Positions 16,500 to 24,746 are shown, counted from the stretch's first letter. The stretch: 64,000 bases of DNA from Thalassospira profundimaris (GCF_003326675.1 NZ_JPWF01000001.1:124001-188000), one strand, 5' to 3'. Notes: generated by a model from the sequence alone, not told the origin. Program-made: numbers and translations.

Positions 16500-17177
16500 T
16501 TACGCGGTTTGCGGCACAAAGGTGCCAAGGCGAACGGAATAATGGACCATAAAGGCTGTGGCGATGATCGGCGCGACCAGATTGACCACCGGAATGGTCA
16601 TTAGGAAAGTCAGCGCGATACCGGCAACCCAAAGTTTTTTCTGGCGGCTTTTGCGAATGGTTTCGACGGTGCGCGCATCATAACGGCGACCAGCAACCAG
16701 TTCAAAATATTCGCGCGACAGAAGATAGCCGTTCATGGTGTAGAAGGCGATAATATAAAGCGGCCCTGCCAGAAGAAGCGGCAAAATCAGAATGTTAAGC
16801 GCAAGGGCGGTCAGGGCAAATTTAAGACCGCTGATCAGGGCCTCGGAAACCGGCTGCGGGCGGGTATCGGGCAGGGTCGGGTAATGCTTGTCTTCGACCG
16901 CGTCGGCAATCTGGTCCAGCAGCAGGCTTGAAATCAGAACCGTGGCTGCGGGAAACAGCAAAATCACCAACAGGGTCAGACCGATGCCAAGCAGCCAGTC
17001 GACCGCACTTTCAAGCCAGCCGCCATCGGTGAAGAAGGTAATCGAACTCAGACCAAACCAGATCAGGAACCAAAGACCAATAATGGTTGCAAGCGCACCG
17101 GCAACCCCGATCAGAACAACTTTGCGAAAACGCGGGTCGGAAAATTGTGCGATGGATTTCAGAAAGTCGTTGATCAT
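16500..17177 (-). CDS. EI24-domain (CysZ-like) inner-membrane protein
   Basis: 225 residues with about four to six hydrophobic segments, of the EI24/CysZ family (Etoposide-induced 2.4 domain). CysZ in E. coli is a sulphate permease. The hydrophobic stretches are at about 19-42, 61-90, 105-135 and 190-215. Family cues are LISGLKFALTALALNILILPLLLAG, YTMNGYLLSREYFELVAGR and the C-terminal VNLVAPIIATAFMVHY. Alphaproteobacterial members are commonly of unknown function, so sulphate transport is not claimed. It is upstream of the bactofilin gene and probably leads that transcript. Confidence 0.8.
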   Translation of the reverse strand: MINDFLKSIAQFSDPRFRKVVLIGVAGALATIIGLWFLIWFGLSSITFFTDGGWLESAVDWLLGIGLTLLVILLFPAATVLISSLLLDQIADAVEDKHYPTLPDTRPQPVSEALISGLKFALTALALNILILPLLLAGPLYIIAFYTMNGYLLSREYFELVAGRRYDARTVETIRKSRQKKLWVAGIALTFLMTIPVVNLVAPIIATAFMVHYSVRLGTFVPQTA

Positions 17178-17358
17178 CGAACGTGTCGGTCCTGTTCAGT
17201 CTTGTGCCGGTCTTTCCCGATGCGGGAACATGTCTGATATTCTAAGGGCAAAACCCTAGGCAATTAAAATTAACAGCCTGTGAAATCCTTTATCAGAAGA
17301 CCGGAATTTTCACCAACCGATCCTGAATGATTTTCGTCATAGCTTACAGGTTGGGCAG

Positions 17359-17500
17359 AAAAAAGGCGTCCGGCCAGGGGGGAGAACCGGACGCCAGCGC
17401 TCCGATGATCTGGAGCGTGAGGAAAGGTAGGGGAGACCTTTTCCTCACACCGGGTTCCCGTCATTTTGGGGAACCTTGTGACAGACTCACATATAGGAAG
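17359..17500 (-). ncRNA. Candidate small RNA with four hairpins and a strong terminator
   Basis: On the minus strand a chain of hairpins ends in a perfect 9-bp GC-rich stem (17365-17373 with 17387-17395) followed by six Ts (17364-17359), a textbook Rho-independent terminator. Upstream are stems at 17453-17459/17469-17475, at 17418-17428/17436-17447 (with one bulge), and at 17398-17403/17412-17417. Two loops, in the terminator hairpin and in the 17418-17447 hairpin, both expose TCTCCCC (RNA UCUCCCC, at 17379-17385 and 17430-17436), complementary to purine-rich ribosome sites. The lolA terminator lies 120 bp upstream, so it needs its own promoter, which I cannot place. The 5' end is an estimate. 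It matches no RNA family I know. Confidence 0.7.
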
Positions 17501-17620
17501 CTGACCGCCCCTCCGCCATAGTATCGCGGCTGAATTTTCTGCGATTTCACGAAGGTTTGAATGATTCCGAACTATCCTGGAATTCGTTACGAAACCCCAA
17601 TGTTGCCAAGGGCTTGAATC

Positions 17621-17664
17621 AAAAAATAATTACGCCCGACTGGTTCAAAAACCGGCCGGGCGTA
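17621..17664 (-). terminator. Terminator of lolA
   Basis: 8-bp stem core (17631-17638 with 17657-17664) that extends with mismatches inward, followed on the minus strand by ATTATTTTTT. It lies 40 bp past lolA and separates lolA from the candidate small RNA. Confidence 0.8.
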
Positions 17665-17704
17665 TTGTGATTTTCGGATCTTGGAAGAATGAAAAAATTC
17701 AGGA

Positions 17705-18403
17705 TCAGTTGCCGCTTTGCGGCCAGATACGCTTGAATTTGAACAGCTCGGGATCAAGCGTCAGACCTTCTTCGGTATTGAAAAGCGTCACAGTGGTTTC
17801 AATGCCGGTCGGGTCGGTGACGATCCATTGACGCAGCTGCATCGGCTTTTCGGCAAAGACCAGGGTCACACTGCCCGCCCCCGGATCGGATTTGCGAACA
17901 AGTTCAACACGGATGGTTTCGGCGGTGCGCTGAAAATTGACGACCTTGACCTTGTCAGTCAGGGAAATGTCCTTGGCCAGAATGATCCCGGCCGGGGTTT
18001 CATCGATGTCAAAATAGGTCGGCGCGTTGATTTCCTTGTCGAAGTAAATGAAATCATGCCCGGTCGAGACCAGAAGGATCTGGGCAGGCGGGTTATATTC
18101 AAACCGCATTTTGCCCGGACGTTCCATGAACAGTTCACCCTCGGCGGCACCGCCGTCTGACGAAATCTGAACGAAATCGGCTTTAAGGGTCGTGATATTG
18201 GCCAGATAGTTTTCGATCTTGGCAATCATTTCCGGACTGATTTTATCAGCCGACTGAGCGTGGGCCGCCTGTGGCAGAAAGGCGACGCTTGTAACAGCAC
18301 CAAGACCGATGGCGGTGGCAATGACACTTGCGGCAATCATGGCGCGGCTTTTACGGCCGATATGGTGCAGTGTTGCCTTTGAATTATTGCGGGTGAACGT
18401 CAT
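17705..18403 (-). CDS. lolA: Outer-membrane lipoprotein carrier protein LolA
   Basis: Periplasmic shuttle that takes lipoproteins from the LolCDE complex to the outer membrane. It has 232 residues with a long N-terminal signal peptide; the hydrophobic part is IAASVIATAIGLGAVTSVAF, with cleavage likely after AAHAQ (about 50). The mature domain has the family pattern KIENYLANITTLKADFVQIS, then GELFMERPGKMRFEYNPPAQILLVS (about 90-114), which is the LolA beta-sheet signature. DKEINAPTYFDIDETPAGIIL follows. A conserved arginine near FMERPGKMRFEY matches the lipid-binding site region. The ATG at 18403 gives a slightly long leader; a downstream ATG at about residue 22 (MIAAS) is an alternative. Confidence 0.92.
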   Translation of the reverse strand: MTFTRNNSKATLHHIGRKSRAMIAASVIATAIGLGAVTSVAFLPQAAHAQSADKISPEMIAKIENYLANITTLKADFVQISSDGGAAEGELFMERPGKMRFEYNPPAQILLVSTGHDFIYFDKEINAPTYFDIDETPAGIILAKDISLTDKVKVVNFQRTAETIRVELVRKSDPGAGSVTLVFAEKPMQLRQWIVTDPTGIETTVTLFNTEEGLTLDPELFKFKRIWPQSGN

Positions 18404-18544
18404 ATGCCTGCCTGGTCTTCAAAACAAATAATTGATCGCGATTGCGGAACAGGAATGGCGGATGGTAAAAATCCTGCCAAATGTAATCGCAATATCTTAC
18501 ATATCGCATCATTTGGCCGGGAAGGCCAGCCGGGTCAAGCCATG

Positions 18545-18588
18545 CCCGCAAATGATCACAATTGGCCGCTTTGGGCCATAATTGCGGG
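18545..18588. repeat. Nested inverted repeat upstream of gshB
   Basis: Arms CCCGCAA (18545-18551) and TTGCGGG (18582-18588), with inner TGGCC (18563-18567) and GGCCA (18574-18578). It lies 46 bp before the gshB ATG in the lolA-gshB divergent gap and has no T run. It could be an operator or leader hairpin. Confidence 0.35.
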
Positions 18589-18634
18589 TTGGCAGGGGTC
18601 ATGACCGTGACCGGCATAAAGGAGAACGCGTTTA

Positions 18635-19579
18635 ATGAGCCGTATTGTCGCCATCCAGATGGATCCGATTGAATCAATTGATATCAAGGGCGATTCCACC
18701 TTTGTCATGGGCCTTGAAGCCCAGGCGCGCGGATATGAACTTTTGCATTATCATCCCGATGACATGTTCTATGACCGGGGCCGCATCAAGGCAGAAGTCC
18801 GTCCGATGACCCTGCGTTATGAGCATGGCAATCACCATGATCTTGGCGCGACCAAAATCATTGATCTGGCAAAGGAAACCGACGTCATCCTGATGCGCCA
18901 GGACCCGCCGTTCGATATGAATTACATCACGGCGACCCACCTGCTTGAAGCCGTTCATCCGGAAAGTTTTGTGGTCAACCATCCCGGTCATGTGCGCAAT
19001 GCACCGGAAAAGATCTTTGTCACCGAGTTCCCGGACCTGATGCCGCCGACCCTGATCACCCGGTCTGCCGCCCGCATTCGTGATTTCCGCGAAGAATTCA
19101 AAGACATCATCGTCAAGCCGCTGTTTGGCAATGGCGGGGCTGGTGTGTTCCATCTTAAACCCGGTGACGAGAACCTTAATTCCCTGCTGGAACTGTTTGC
19201 CGCACAGTCGCGGGAACCGCTGATGGTTCAGGCCTACTTGCCTGATGTGCGCAAGGGCGACAAACGCATCATTCTGGTTGATGGCAAACCGGTGGGCGCG
19301 ATCAACCGTGTTCCGGCCGAGGGCGAAGCCCGTTCGAACATGCATGTCGGTGGCGTTGCCGAGAAATCGATGCTGACCGAACGCGAACTCGAGATTTGTG
19401 ATCGCATCGGGCCGGAACTTAAAAAGCGTGATCTGATCTTTGTCGGGATTGATGTGATCGGCGATTATATGACGGAAATCAACGTCACCTCGCCGACCGG
19501 CTTGCAGGAAGTGAACCGTTTTGACGGATCGAAGCTTGAAAGCCTGATCTGGGATGCGATCGAGACGCGTCTTTCCTGA
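18635..19579 (+). CDS. gshB: Glutathione synthetase
   Basis: ATP-dependent joining of glycine to gamma-glutamylcysteine, giving glutathione in the cytosol. It has 314 residues, normal for bacterial GshB. The N-terminal domain begins [20 protein letters not shown], an exact family start. The ATP-grasp part has [38 protein letters not shown] (the DxRxGxKR loop) and [21 protein letters not shown] with the metal-binding EIN. AAAGGAGAA precedes the ATG at 18635. It is divergent from lolA and ends in a good terminator, so it stands alone. gshA is not in the window. Confidence 0.97.
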   Translation: MSRIVAIQMDPIESIDIKGDSTFVMGLEAQARGYELLHYHPDDMFYDRGRIKAEVRPMTLRYEHGNHHDLGATKIIDLAKETDVILMRQDPPFDMNYITATHLLEAVHPESFVVNHPGHVRNAPEKIFVTEFPDLMPPTLITRSAARIRDFREEFKDIIVKPLFGNGGAGVFHLKPGDENLNSLLELFAAQSREPLMVQAYLPDVRKGDKRIILVDGKPVGAINRVPAEGEARSNMHVGGVAEKSMLTERELEICDRIGPELKKRDLIFVGIDVIGDYMTEINVTSPTGLQEVNRFDGSKLESLIWDAIETRLS

Positions 19580-19600
19580 TCAGACAACGTTTGCAAATTC

Positions 19601-19636
19601 AAAGGGCAAGTGATCAAGGTCGCTTGCCCTTTTTTG
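19601..19636 (+). terminator. Terminator of gshB
   Basis: Perfect 10-bp stem (19601-19610 with 19623-19632), 12-nt loop and a T run to 19635. Confidence 0.88.
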
Positions 19637-19763
19637 TTCCGATTGCTTTGCTGAACTTCAAGGCGCCGTTCCGGGTGCTGCAGGTTAAATACCCGTCAAC
19701 ACGGAACCGACGCACCGTTTGAACGTATTACGAACGTATCATTTCCGCAGGTAACAGCAACGC

Positions 19764-21233
19764 ATGACCGCCATCGCACCAGAAATCCTTACCGATAACA
19801 TCCTGTTCGGGCCGTTCCTGTTTGCGCGTGGGGGGACTGATCAAACATCAAGGCTGGCGGCCCTTGTCGTTGCGCCCGAAGGGGCGGACATTCCCGAATT
19901 TTCAACATGTAGTGATGATCTGATCACACCGGAATTGCTGGCAACACTTTTTGGGCGCAGCTATTGGCGGTTTGATTTCGACCTGCCTGCCAAAGTCGAT
20001 ACCTGGTATCGTTTCGGAAAGGAAACATATTCCGTTTGCACGGATTTCACCGGGGATATGCGGATCGGGTTTGTGTCATGCAACGGGCAGGAAGACGGTG
20101 ATCTTGATCGTCCCCTTGCCGAACGCAATGCGCTTTGGATTGATTTGGCCCAACAACATCAAAAGCAACCCTTTGCGCTTTTGCTTCATGGCGGGGATCA
20201 GATTTATGCCGACGGGGTGTGGGAATGCCATCCCGAGATCATTGCCTGGGACAAGGCACGACGTCGATCAAAGCTTGCCACCCCGTTTGGGGATGAGCTG
20301 CGCGATGCGGTTCTGAAATTCTATCTGGATCATTATCTGGCGATTTATGGTCAGCCCCAGATCAGCCATATGCTTGCTCGTGTGCCATCGCTGATGATGT
20401 GGGATGATCATGATATTTTCGATGGCTGGGGCAGTCACAAGAAATGGTTTCAGGGCTCTGAAGTGGCACGCGGTATGTTTGCTTGTGCCCGGGCGGCGTT
20501 CTGTCTGATGCAATTGGCAACAAGCCCTGAAACCGGTCCGGAAACCCTGCCGGAAATGGTGTTGGATCGGGATGGCAGAAGCCTTGCCTGGCGGGTGGAT
20601 TACCCGCGGCTTAGTCTCATAGCGCCGGACTTGCGGTCTGAACGGACACCCAGTGACATTATGGGCGATCATGGTTGGCGCGATATTCCCGCAGCCCTTG
20701 AAACCATGCCGGACGGCAATCGTATCCTGTTGTTGTCAAGTGTGCCGGTGATTGGCCCGCGTCTGTCACTGGTCGAGATGTTTTTGCATATGTTGCCCAG
20801 TGCCCAGAAATATGAAGATGATCTGCGGGATCAGTGGCAAAGTCGCTGGCACCGGCGTGAATGGTGCCGGTTTCTTGAATTGCTTGATCGGGTTGCCAAC
20901 GATCATGATCACGAGATCACCATCCTGTCGGGTGAAATTCATGTTGCAACCCGGGGCACCTTTGAAACCCTTGGTAAAACAGTGCATCAACTGGTGGCAT
21001 CGGGCATTTCGCATACAGCACCACCAGTGGCTTTTGCCCGCGCGCTTGGCCTTTTGGCATGGATCGGGGATCATCCCTTGCCTGATCGACCGACCAGACT
21101 AAAACCACTTCCGGGGCGCAAAGGAACCTATTGTGCGGCGCGAAATTATCTTACACTGATGCGCAAGAATGAACGCTGGGATGCAAACTGGCATCTCGAA
21201 GGGATTGGCTGGACACCGGATTTGACGATCTAG
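19764..21233 (+). CDS. PhoD-like phosphatase / metallophosphatase family protein
   Basis: 489-residue protein with the PhoD-type metallophosphatase core in the middle: RIGFVSCNGQ, then FALLLHGGDQIYADGVW (metal-binding aspartate), SLMMWDDHDIFDGWGSH (typical PhoD WDDHD) and the late ILSGEIHVATRG histidine. The N-terminal 95 residues are a separate beta-rich domain. No signal peptide is visible, unlike the classical secreted PhoD, so cytosolic action is likely. The natural substrate cannot be told; this subgroup is mostly uncharacterised. It is preceded by two direct copies of GAACGTAT (19721-19738), possibly part of its promoter region, and followed 43 bp later by a glutathione transferase gene. 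Confidence 0.78.
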   Translation: MTAIAPEILTDNILFGPFLFARGGTDQTSRLAALVVAPEGADIPEFSTCSDDLITPELLATLFGRSYWRFDFDLPAKVDTWYRFGKETYSVCTDFTGDMRIGFVSCNGQEDGDLDRPLAERNALWIDLAQQHQKQPFALLLHGGDQIYADGVWECHPEIIAWDKARRRSKLATPFGDELRDAVLKFYLDHYLAIYGQPQISHMLARVPSLMMWDDHDIFDGWGSHKKWFQGSEVARGMFACARAAFCLMQLATSPETGPETLPEMVLDRDGRSLAWRVDYPRLSLIAPDLRSERTPSDIMGDHGWRDIPAALETMPDGNRILLLSSVPVIGPRLSLVEMFLHMLPSAQKYEDDLRDQWQSRWHRREWCRFLELLDRVANDHDHEITILSGEIHVATRGTFETLGKTVHQLVASGISHTAPPVAFARALGLLAWIGDHPLPDRPTRLKPLPGRKGTYCAARNYLTLMRKNERWDANWHLEGIGWTPDLTI

Positions 21234-21276
21234 GCTGTTGTAAAACCGGCAAGACCGGGTCACGGCAAAGGGGCTT

Positions 21277-21903
21277 TTGATGATGCAACTTTACTATTCA
21301 CCTACCTCACCTTTCTCGCGCAAGGTTCGGGTTGTGCTGCGTGAACTTGGTCTTGAAAAGCAGGTCAGTGAAATCCTGATTGATCCCTGGACCGATGCGG
21401 CGCTGCGCGCCCATAATCCGTTGGCCAAGGTCCCGACTTTGGTTCTTGAAGACGGGATGACGGTGTTTGAATCCGCTGTCATTTGCGATTATCTCGACCA
21501 GCTTGCCCGATCAACCGGGCAGACGGATGGTGTCATTCCCCAGGACGGTATCGAACGGCTGAATGCCCTGAAATGGCAGGGGCTTGCCGATGGTATGATG
21601 ACCGCCACAGGTCGGTTGTTTGCCGATTCAAAGCGCGATGAAAATGATCGTTCTGATTTCGTAATGGATCGTCAGGCGACTGCTGTTCAAAGTGCAATTG
21701 ATGCCGTTCTTGATGGGTTGCCGCAATTGCGGACCGCGGCGCCCAATATTGGCACATGGTCGGTTCTGATCGGGCTTTATTATATTGATTTCCGCTGGCC
21801 GGACCGGCGATTTGATATTCCGGTGCGCGTGCGCGACTGGATGGCAATCATGTCCGAACGGGAATCTCTGACTGAAACGGTGTTCCACCTGCCCCATGAT
21901 TAA
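21277..21903 (+). CDS. Glutathione S-transferase family protein
   Basis: Cytosolic GST of 208 residues. The N-terminal thioredoxin fold starts MQLYYSPTSPFSRKVRVVLRELGL, with serine (S10 region) as the probable thiol-activating residue instead of cysteine. It contains NPLAKVPTLVLEDGMTVFES, where VP is the conserved cis-proline pair and ES binds glutathione. The helical C-terminal domain is about 85-205. Physiological substrate unknown. An ATG pair gives starts at 21277 or 21280 (the second Met); TTT TGATG upstream gives no help. It lies in the same direction as the PhoD-like gene with a 43-bp gap. gshB nearby supplies its co-substrate. Confidence 0.85.
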   Translation: MMMQLYYSPTSPFSRKVRVVLRELGLEKQVSEILIDPWTDAALRAHNPLAKVPTLVLEDGMTVFESAVICDYLDQLARSTGQTDGVIPQDGIERLNALKWQGLADGMMTATGRLFADSKRDENDRSDFVMDRQATAVQSAIDAVLDGLPQLRTAAPNIGTWSVLIGLYYIDFRWPDRRFDIPVRVRDWMAIMSERESLTETVFHLPHD

Positions 21904-21928
21904 GCCGGATTGATCATGGCAGGCCGAG

Positions 21929-21960
21929 AAAAAACCGCCTGCTTTTTGCAAAGCAGGCGG
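21929..21960 (-). terminator. Terminator of the AhpD-like gene
   Basis: Perfect 11-bp stem (21935-21945 with 21950-21960), 4-nt loop TTGC. On the minus strand it is followed by TTTTTTC. It serves the leftward AhpD-like gene whose stop is at 22018, and the convergent GST may also use it. Confidence 0.82.
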
Positions 21961-22017
21961 CATAAATGATGAACGGGGCGGGGAGCATTCATTCATCATT
22001 TTCAGAAAAAGATTTGA

Positions 22018-22590
22018 TCAGGCGGCGTTTTGATCCTTGGACACTTTTTCCCAGGCAAAGCGCTGGAACGGTGCGTCTACCGGCGTCTCGGCGACGTGAT
22101 TGACGTAGTTCGACATCACTTTTTGCGCCAAACCCAGAATGATTTCGAGTACCTGTTGCTGGCTGTAACCCGCTGTATAAAAGGCATCAAGCTGGTCTTG
22201 GGTGACGTTGCCACGTTGACGGGTGATTGCCAGGGTGAAGTTGCGCAACGCTTCAAGTTTATCCGAGGCCAAAGGCGTCTCATCGCGAAGCGCGCTGATA
22301 ATGTTAGAATCAACATTCATCATGTGGGCAATTGCAGTGTGAGCCGGGACGCAATAATGACAGGCATGCTCGACATTGATGGTTAGCCAGACCACGGTCA
22401 GCTCGTCGGCATCAAAACTTGTCTTCTGAAACAGGTCATGCAGAACCTGATAGCCTTCCAAAACAGCCGGGGCTTCGGCCATGACGCCGTGAAGACCCGG
22501 AAGCATGCCGAAATTCTTCAAAGAGGTTTCAAGCAGCGGTTTTGAATCTGCCGGTGCAGAGGCAACATCGTGGATTTTAAAGTCTGTCAT
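22018..22590 (-). CDS. AhpD-like carboxymuconolactone decarboxylase family protein
   Basis: Alkylhydroperoxidase-type (AhpD core) protein of 190 residues, probably a peroxidatic or oxidoreductase enzyme. The motif VEHACHYCVPAHTAIAH (about 77-93) has the CxxC plus histidines of the AhpD active site. The start is set at 22590 (MTDFKIHDVASAPADS); the frame to 22638 overlaps an operator. A TetR gene is divergent, with two matching operators in the gap, so it is very likely the TetR target. The substrate is unknown; a peroxide or quinone is a guess from the family. The stop is followed by a strong terminator, so the gene is probably monocistronic. Confidence 0.82.
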   Translation of the reverse strand: MTDFKIHDVASAPADSKPLLETSLKNFGMLPGLHGVMAEAPAVLEGYQVLHDLFQKTSFDADELTVVWLTINVEHACHYCVPAHTAIAHMMNVDSNIISALRDETPLASDKLEALRNFTLAITRQRGNVTQDQLDAFYTAGYSQQQVLEIILGLAQKVMSNYVNHVAETPVDAPFQRFAWEKVSKDQNAA

Positions 22591-22609
22591 ATCGGTATCT
22601 CCAGAATTG

Positions 22610-22625
22610 TTGAGTGATTGCTCAA
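22610..22625. promoter_or_regulatory. Probable TetR operator 1
   Basis: Inverted repeat TTGAG-TGATTG-CTCAA, 20 bp upstream of the AhpD-like start. It shares the arm TTGAGTGAT with operator 2. Confidence 0.6.
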
Positions 22626-22672
22626 TAACGATTGGCAAACCCTAACTTGACGCCGACAAAGCTTGCAAGTAA

Positions 22673-22694
22673 TTTTTGAGTGATCATTCAAAAA
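22673..22694. promoter_or_regulatory. Probable TetR operator 2
   Basis: Near-perfect palindrome centred on TGATCA (arms TTTTTGAG and CATTCAAAAA, one mismatch). It lies 12 bp before the TetR GTG start at 22707, placed for self-repression. Confidence 0.65.
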
Positions 22695-22706
22695 CAAGGA
22701 ACCAAT

Positions 22707-23306
22707 GTGGCCAGACCAAGTTCATTTAATCGTGAAGATGCGCTGGAAAGTGCGCGGAACCTGTTTTGGCGCAAGGGATTTCATGCGACATCCCTTAAGG
22801 ACATAGAAGCCGCTCTTTCTCTGCGTCCCGGAAGCATTTATGCCGCATTCGGAAGCAAGAAAAACCTGTTTGCCGAGGCCCTTGAATATTACACCACGGG
22901 GGTAGAGGAAGAATTCCGTACCTATCTTGCGCGGGCAGAGACGCCTATATCGGGTTTGATTGCCTATGTGCGGTCCATTACCCTGCCCCGGGACAGAGAT
23001 CTTCCGTCAAACGCCTGCATGATCTTCAAGACAGCCCTTGAACTTGCCGATGATGAGTCTGATCTTAAACAACTTGCCCGCAATCAATTGGCTTGCGTGA
23101 CAAGACTGTTTATCGAGGCGTTTGAGCGTGCCCGTCAAAGCGGTGAAGTCCCCGATACACTTGATCCGCGCCGGGCGGCCCTGAAACTACAATCGGGTAT
23201 TACCGGCTTACGGGGGATGATTGAAAGCGGGCTGACACAGGCCGATGCCATCAACCTGAATGACGATATCATTGCTGAAGTGGAACGAATGCGTTCGCAA
23301 CAGTGA
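22707..23306 (+). CDS. TetR/AcrR family transcriptional regulator
   Basis: DNA-binding repressor of 199 residues. The start is the GTG at 22707, preceded by AAGGA at 6-10 nt; the ATG at 22680 would overlap the operator. The N-terminal HTH is SFNREDALESARNLFWRKGF (helix 1), then TSLKDIEAALSLRPGSIYAAFGSKKNLF, the typical TetR helix-turn-helix with SIYAAFGSK. The C-terminal ligand domain (about 60-190) has no recognisable ligand motif; a cysteine in NACMIFKTALEL and another at NQLACVTRLF may sense electrophiles. It is divergent from the AhpD-like gene with two similar palindromes between them, a classic self-regulating pair. Confidence 0.88.
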   Translation: MARPSSFNREDALESARNLFWRKGFHATSLKDIEAALSLRPGSIYAAFGSKKNLFAEALEYYTTGVEEEFRTYLARAETPISGLIAYVRSITLPRDRDLPSNACMIFKTALELADDESDLKQLARNQLACVTRLFIEAFERARQSGEVPDTLDPRRAALKLQSGITGLRGMIESGLTQADAINLNDDIIAEVERMRSQQ

Positions 23307-23389
23307 TATCGTCCGTTTGCCAAATGCATGCGACAAGTGCTGCCAAACGTGCTACGGCCCTTTTTTTACATTGAAATGCGAACTTTGCC

Positions 23390-23620
23390 ATGACCGAACC
23401 GACTATCACCAAAGCCATGCGTGAACGTGCCTGGGCCCGTGCCGCCAGGATCGATGGCGAAGACGCCAGCGTGGTGCGCAAACACGAAGCCAGCGGCATC
23501 ACCATGAAAAAGGAAAGCTTTGGCAAGTTTCGCAATTTCGGCTGGACCGTCGTTAACGAAGAAGCCGTGCCTTGCCGCAAGGAATTCCTGCCGCCACGTG
23601 AAGCAGACGAAAAGTCCTGA
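23390..23620 (+). CDS. Small conserved-looking protein of unknown function
   Basis: 76 residues, highly charged: TKAMRERAWARAARIDGED, then the motif KHEASGITMKKESFGKFRNFGWTVV and a C-terminal KEFLPPREADEK. I do not recognise it. Codon use (GCC, GGC, ACC, GAA) is like the surrounding genes, which supports a real gene. A longer frame on the minus strand (23269-23664) has none of this. No Shine-Dalgarno is obvious; AACTTTGCC precedes the ATG. No membrane segment or signal peptide. The gap to TetR is 83 bp, so it may be co-transcribed or separate. Confidence 0.55.
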   Translation: MTEPTITKAMRERAWARAARIDGEDASVVRKHEASGITMKKESFGKFRNFGWTVVNEEAVPCRKEFLPPREADEKS

Positions 23621-23742
23621 ACGGGCCGCTTGCAAGATCGTGATGGGTTGTGATCGGCCCGCAAATTGACAAGTCACGCGATAAACGGCGCAATGAAGCA
23701 TGCTTCTTGCGCCTTTTTCATGTCCGGGCTGTCAATTCCGTA

Positions 23743-24243
23743 ATGGTTTCATCAAAAACAACATCTCGCATTCAACGCGATATCCGGTTTGTTCCCCTTG
23801 CCGAAATCGCCGCCGATAAGATCATTGCCCATATGTCTGATCCGCGAATGGCATTGCATATGCCATTGCTTGAAGGGTCTTGGGATCAGGCAGCTTATGA
23901 CCGCTTCATGGCGATCAAAGTCCGATACTGGCAGCGCGACGGACTGGGACACTGGGCGATCCTGTGCGGCGGCGCCTATGTCGGTTGGGGTGGATTTCAA
24001 AAAGAAGGTAATGACTGGGATTACGGCCTGGTTTTGCGGCCTGAATATTTCGGGCTTGGCATGGCGATCACGCGAAAGGCCCTGGCATTTGCGCGCTCTG
24101 ATCGGCGTATTTCCCATGTCACATTTTTACTGCCCCCAACCCGCACAAAGCTTGGGGCATTGAAACGCATCGGGGCCATATTTGTCCGACAGATTACCCA
24201 CGATGGCGCGGTATTTTTGCAATACCGGCTGGAAACTGCCTAA
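23743..24243 (+). CDS. GNAT-family N-acetyltransferase
   Basis: Acyl-CoA-dependent N-acetyltransferase, 166 residues from the ATG at 23743 (MVSSKTTSRIQRDIRF). Typical of the RimJ/RimL-like part: IRFVPLAEI, then YVGWGGFQKEGNDWDYGLVLRPEYFGLGMAI, where the segment RPEYFGLGM corresponds to the acetyl-CoA-binding R/Q-x-x-G-x-G motif with G in the third position conserved. LGALKRIGAIFVR follows. Substrate unknown. The frame extends upstream to 23650, but that part is not conserved in style. It has a short gap of 15 bp to the convergent MarR gene. Confidence 0.75.
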   Translation: MVSSKTTSRIQRDIRFVPLAEIAADKIIAHMSDPRMALHMPLLEGSWDQAAYDRFMAIKVRYWQRDGLGHWAILCGGAYVGWGGFQKEGNDWDYGLVLRPEYFGLGMAITRKALAFARSDRRISHVTFLLPPTRTKLGALKRIGAIFVRQITHDGAVFLQYRLETA

Positions 24244-24258
24244 GCGATTTTTGGCAGA

Positions 24259-24735
24259 TTATTCAGATTCTTGCGACAGGCTGATCAGATCGGCCAGAAG
24301 TTGCTGGGCGTTGGAATCGGCAACTAGACTTTCCAACTGATTTTGCGTTTCCTTCCAGATCGGAAAGGCGCGCACCAGAAGGGCCATGCCATCCTTGGTC
24401 AGACTAAGCAAACGGCCACGCTTGTCTTTCGGGTCCGGGGTGATATCGACAAGTCCACGCCGTTCCAGTGGTTTCAGATTGGCCGTAAGCGTGGTGCGAT
24501 CCATCGCCAGAAGATCTGCCACATCCTTCATATGTGGCGGCGATGGCCGGTTTAACGACATCAACAACGAATATTGCCCGCTGGTCAGATCAAGCGGCCG
24601 AAACGCATCGTCAAATCGCCGCGCAACTGTCCGTGCCGCCCGCCTGACATGCAGGCAAAGACACGAGTCCCGAACCATAAGGGTATCGGCAAACGGGACG
24701 GTCTGATCGTTCTGGTTGAAATCTTTTTTTGACAT
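24259..24735 (-). CDS. MarR family transcriptional regulator
   Basis: Winged-helix repressor of 158 residues. The wHTH is at about 60-110: LTSGQYSLLMSLNRPS, PPHMKDVADLLAMDRTTLTANLKPLERRGLV (recognition helix), and the wing ITPDPKDKRGRLLSLTKDG. The N-terminus has SCLCLHVRRAARTV, a cysteine pair found in the redox-responsive subgroup of MarR, so oxidation sensing is possible. A perfect 12-bp palindrome lies 12 bp upstream of its start. It is divergent from a three-gene set of PhnB, SnoaL and PhnB-like proteins, the likely targets. Confidence 0.88.
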   Translation of the reverse strand: MSKKDFNQNDQTVPFADTLMVRDSCLCLHVRRAARTVARRFDDAFRPLDLTSGQYSLLMSLNRPSPPHMKDVADLLAMDRTTLTANLKPLERRGLVDITPDPKDKRGRLLSLTKDGMALLVRAFPIWKETQNQLESLVADSNAQQLLADLISLSQESE

Positions 24736-24746
24736 GGAATAATTAT

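Noticed and set aside
17359-17500. SRP RNA, 6S RNA or tmRNA as identity of the structured RNA
   Set aside because: Lacks the SRP GGAAGGAAGC-type core, the long 6S rod and any tmRNA tRNA-like ends.
19721-19738. Direct repeat GAACGTAT twice before the PhoD-like gene
   Set aside because: Only two copies of 8 bp; could be chance. Listed in the gene entry only.
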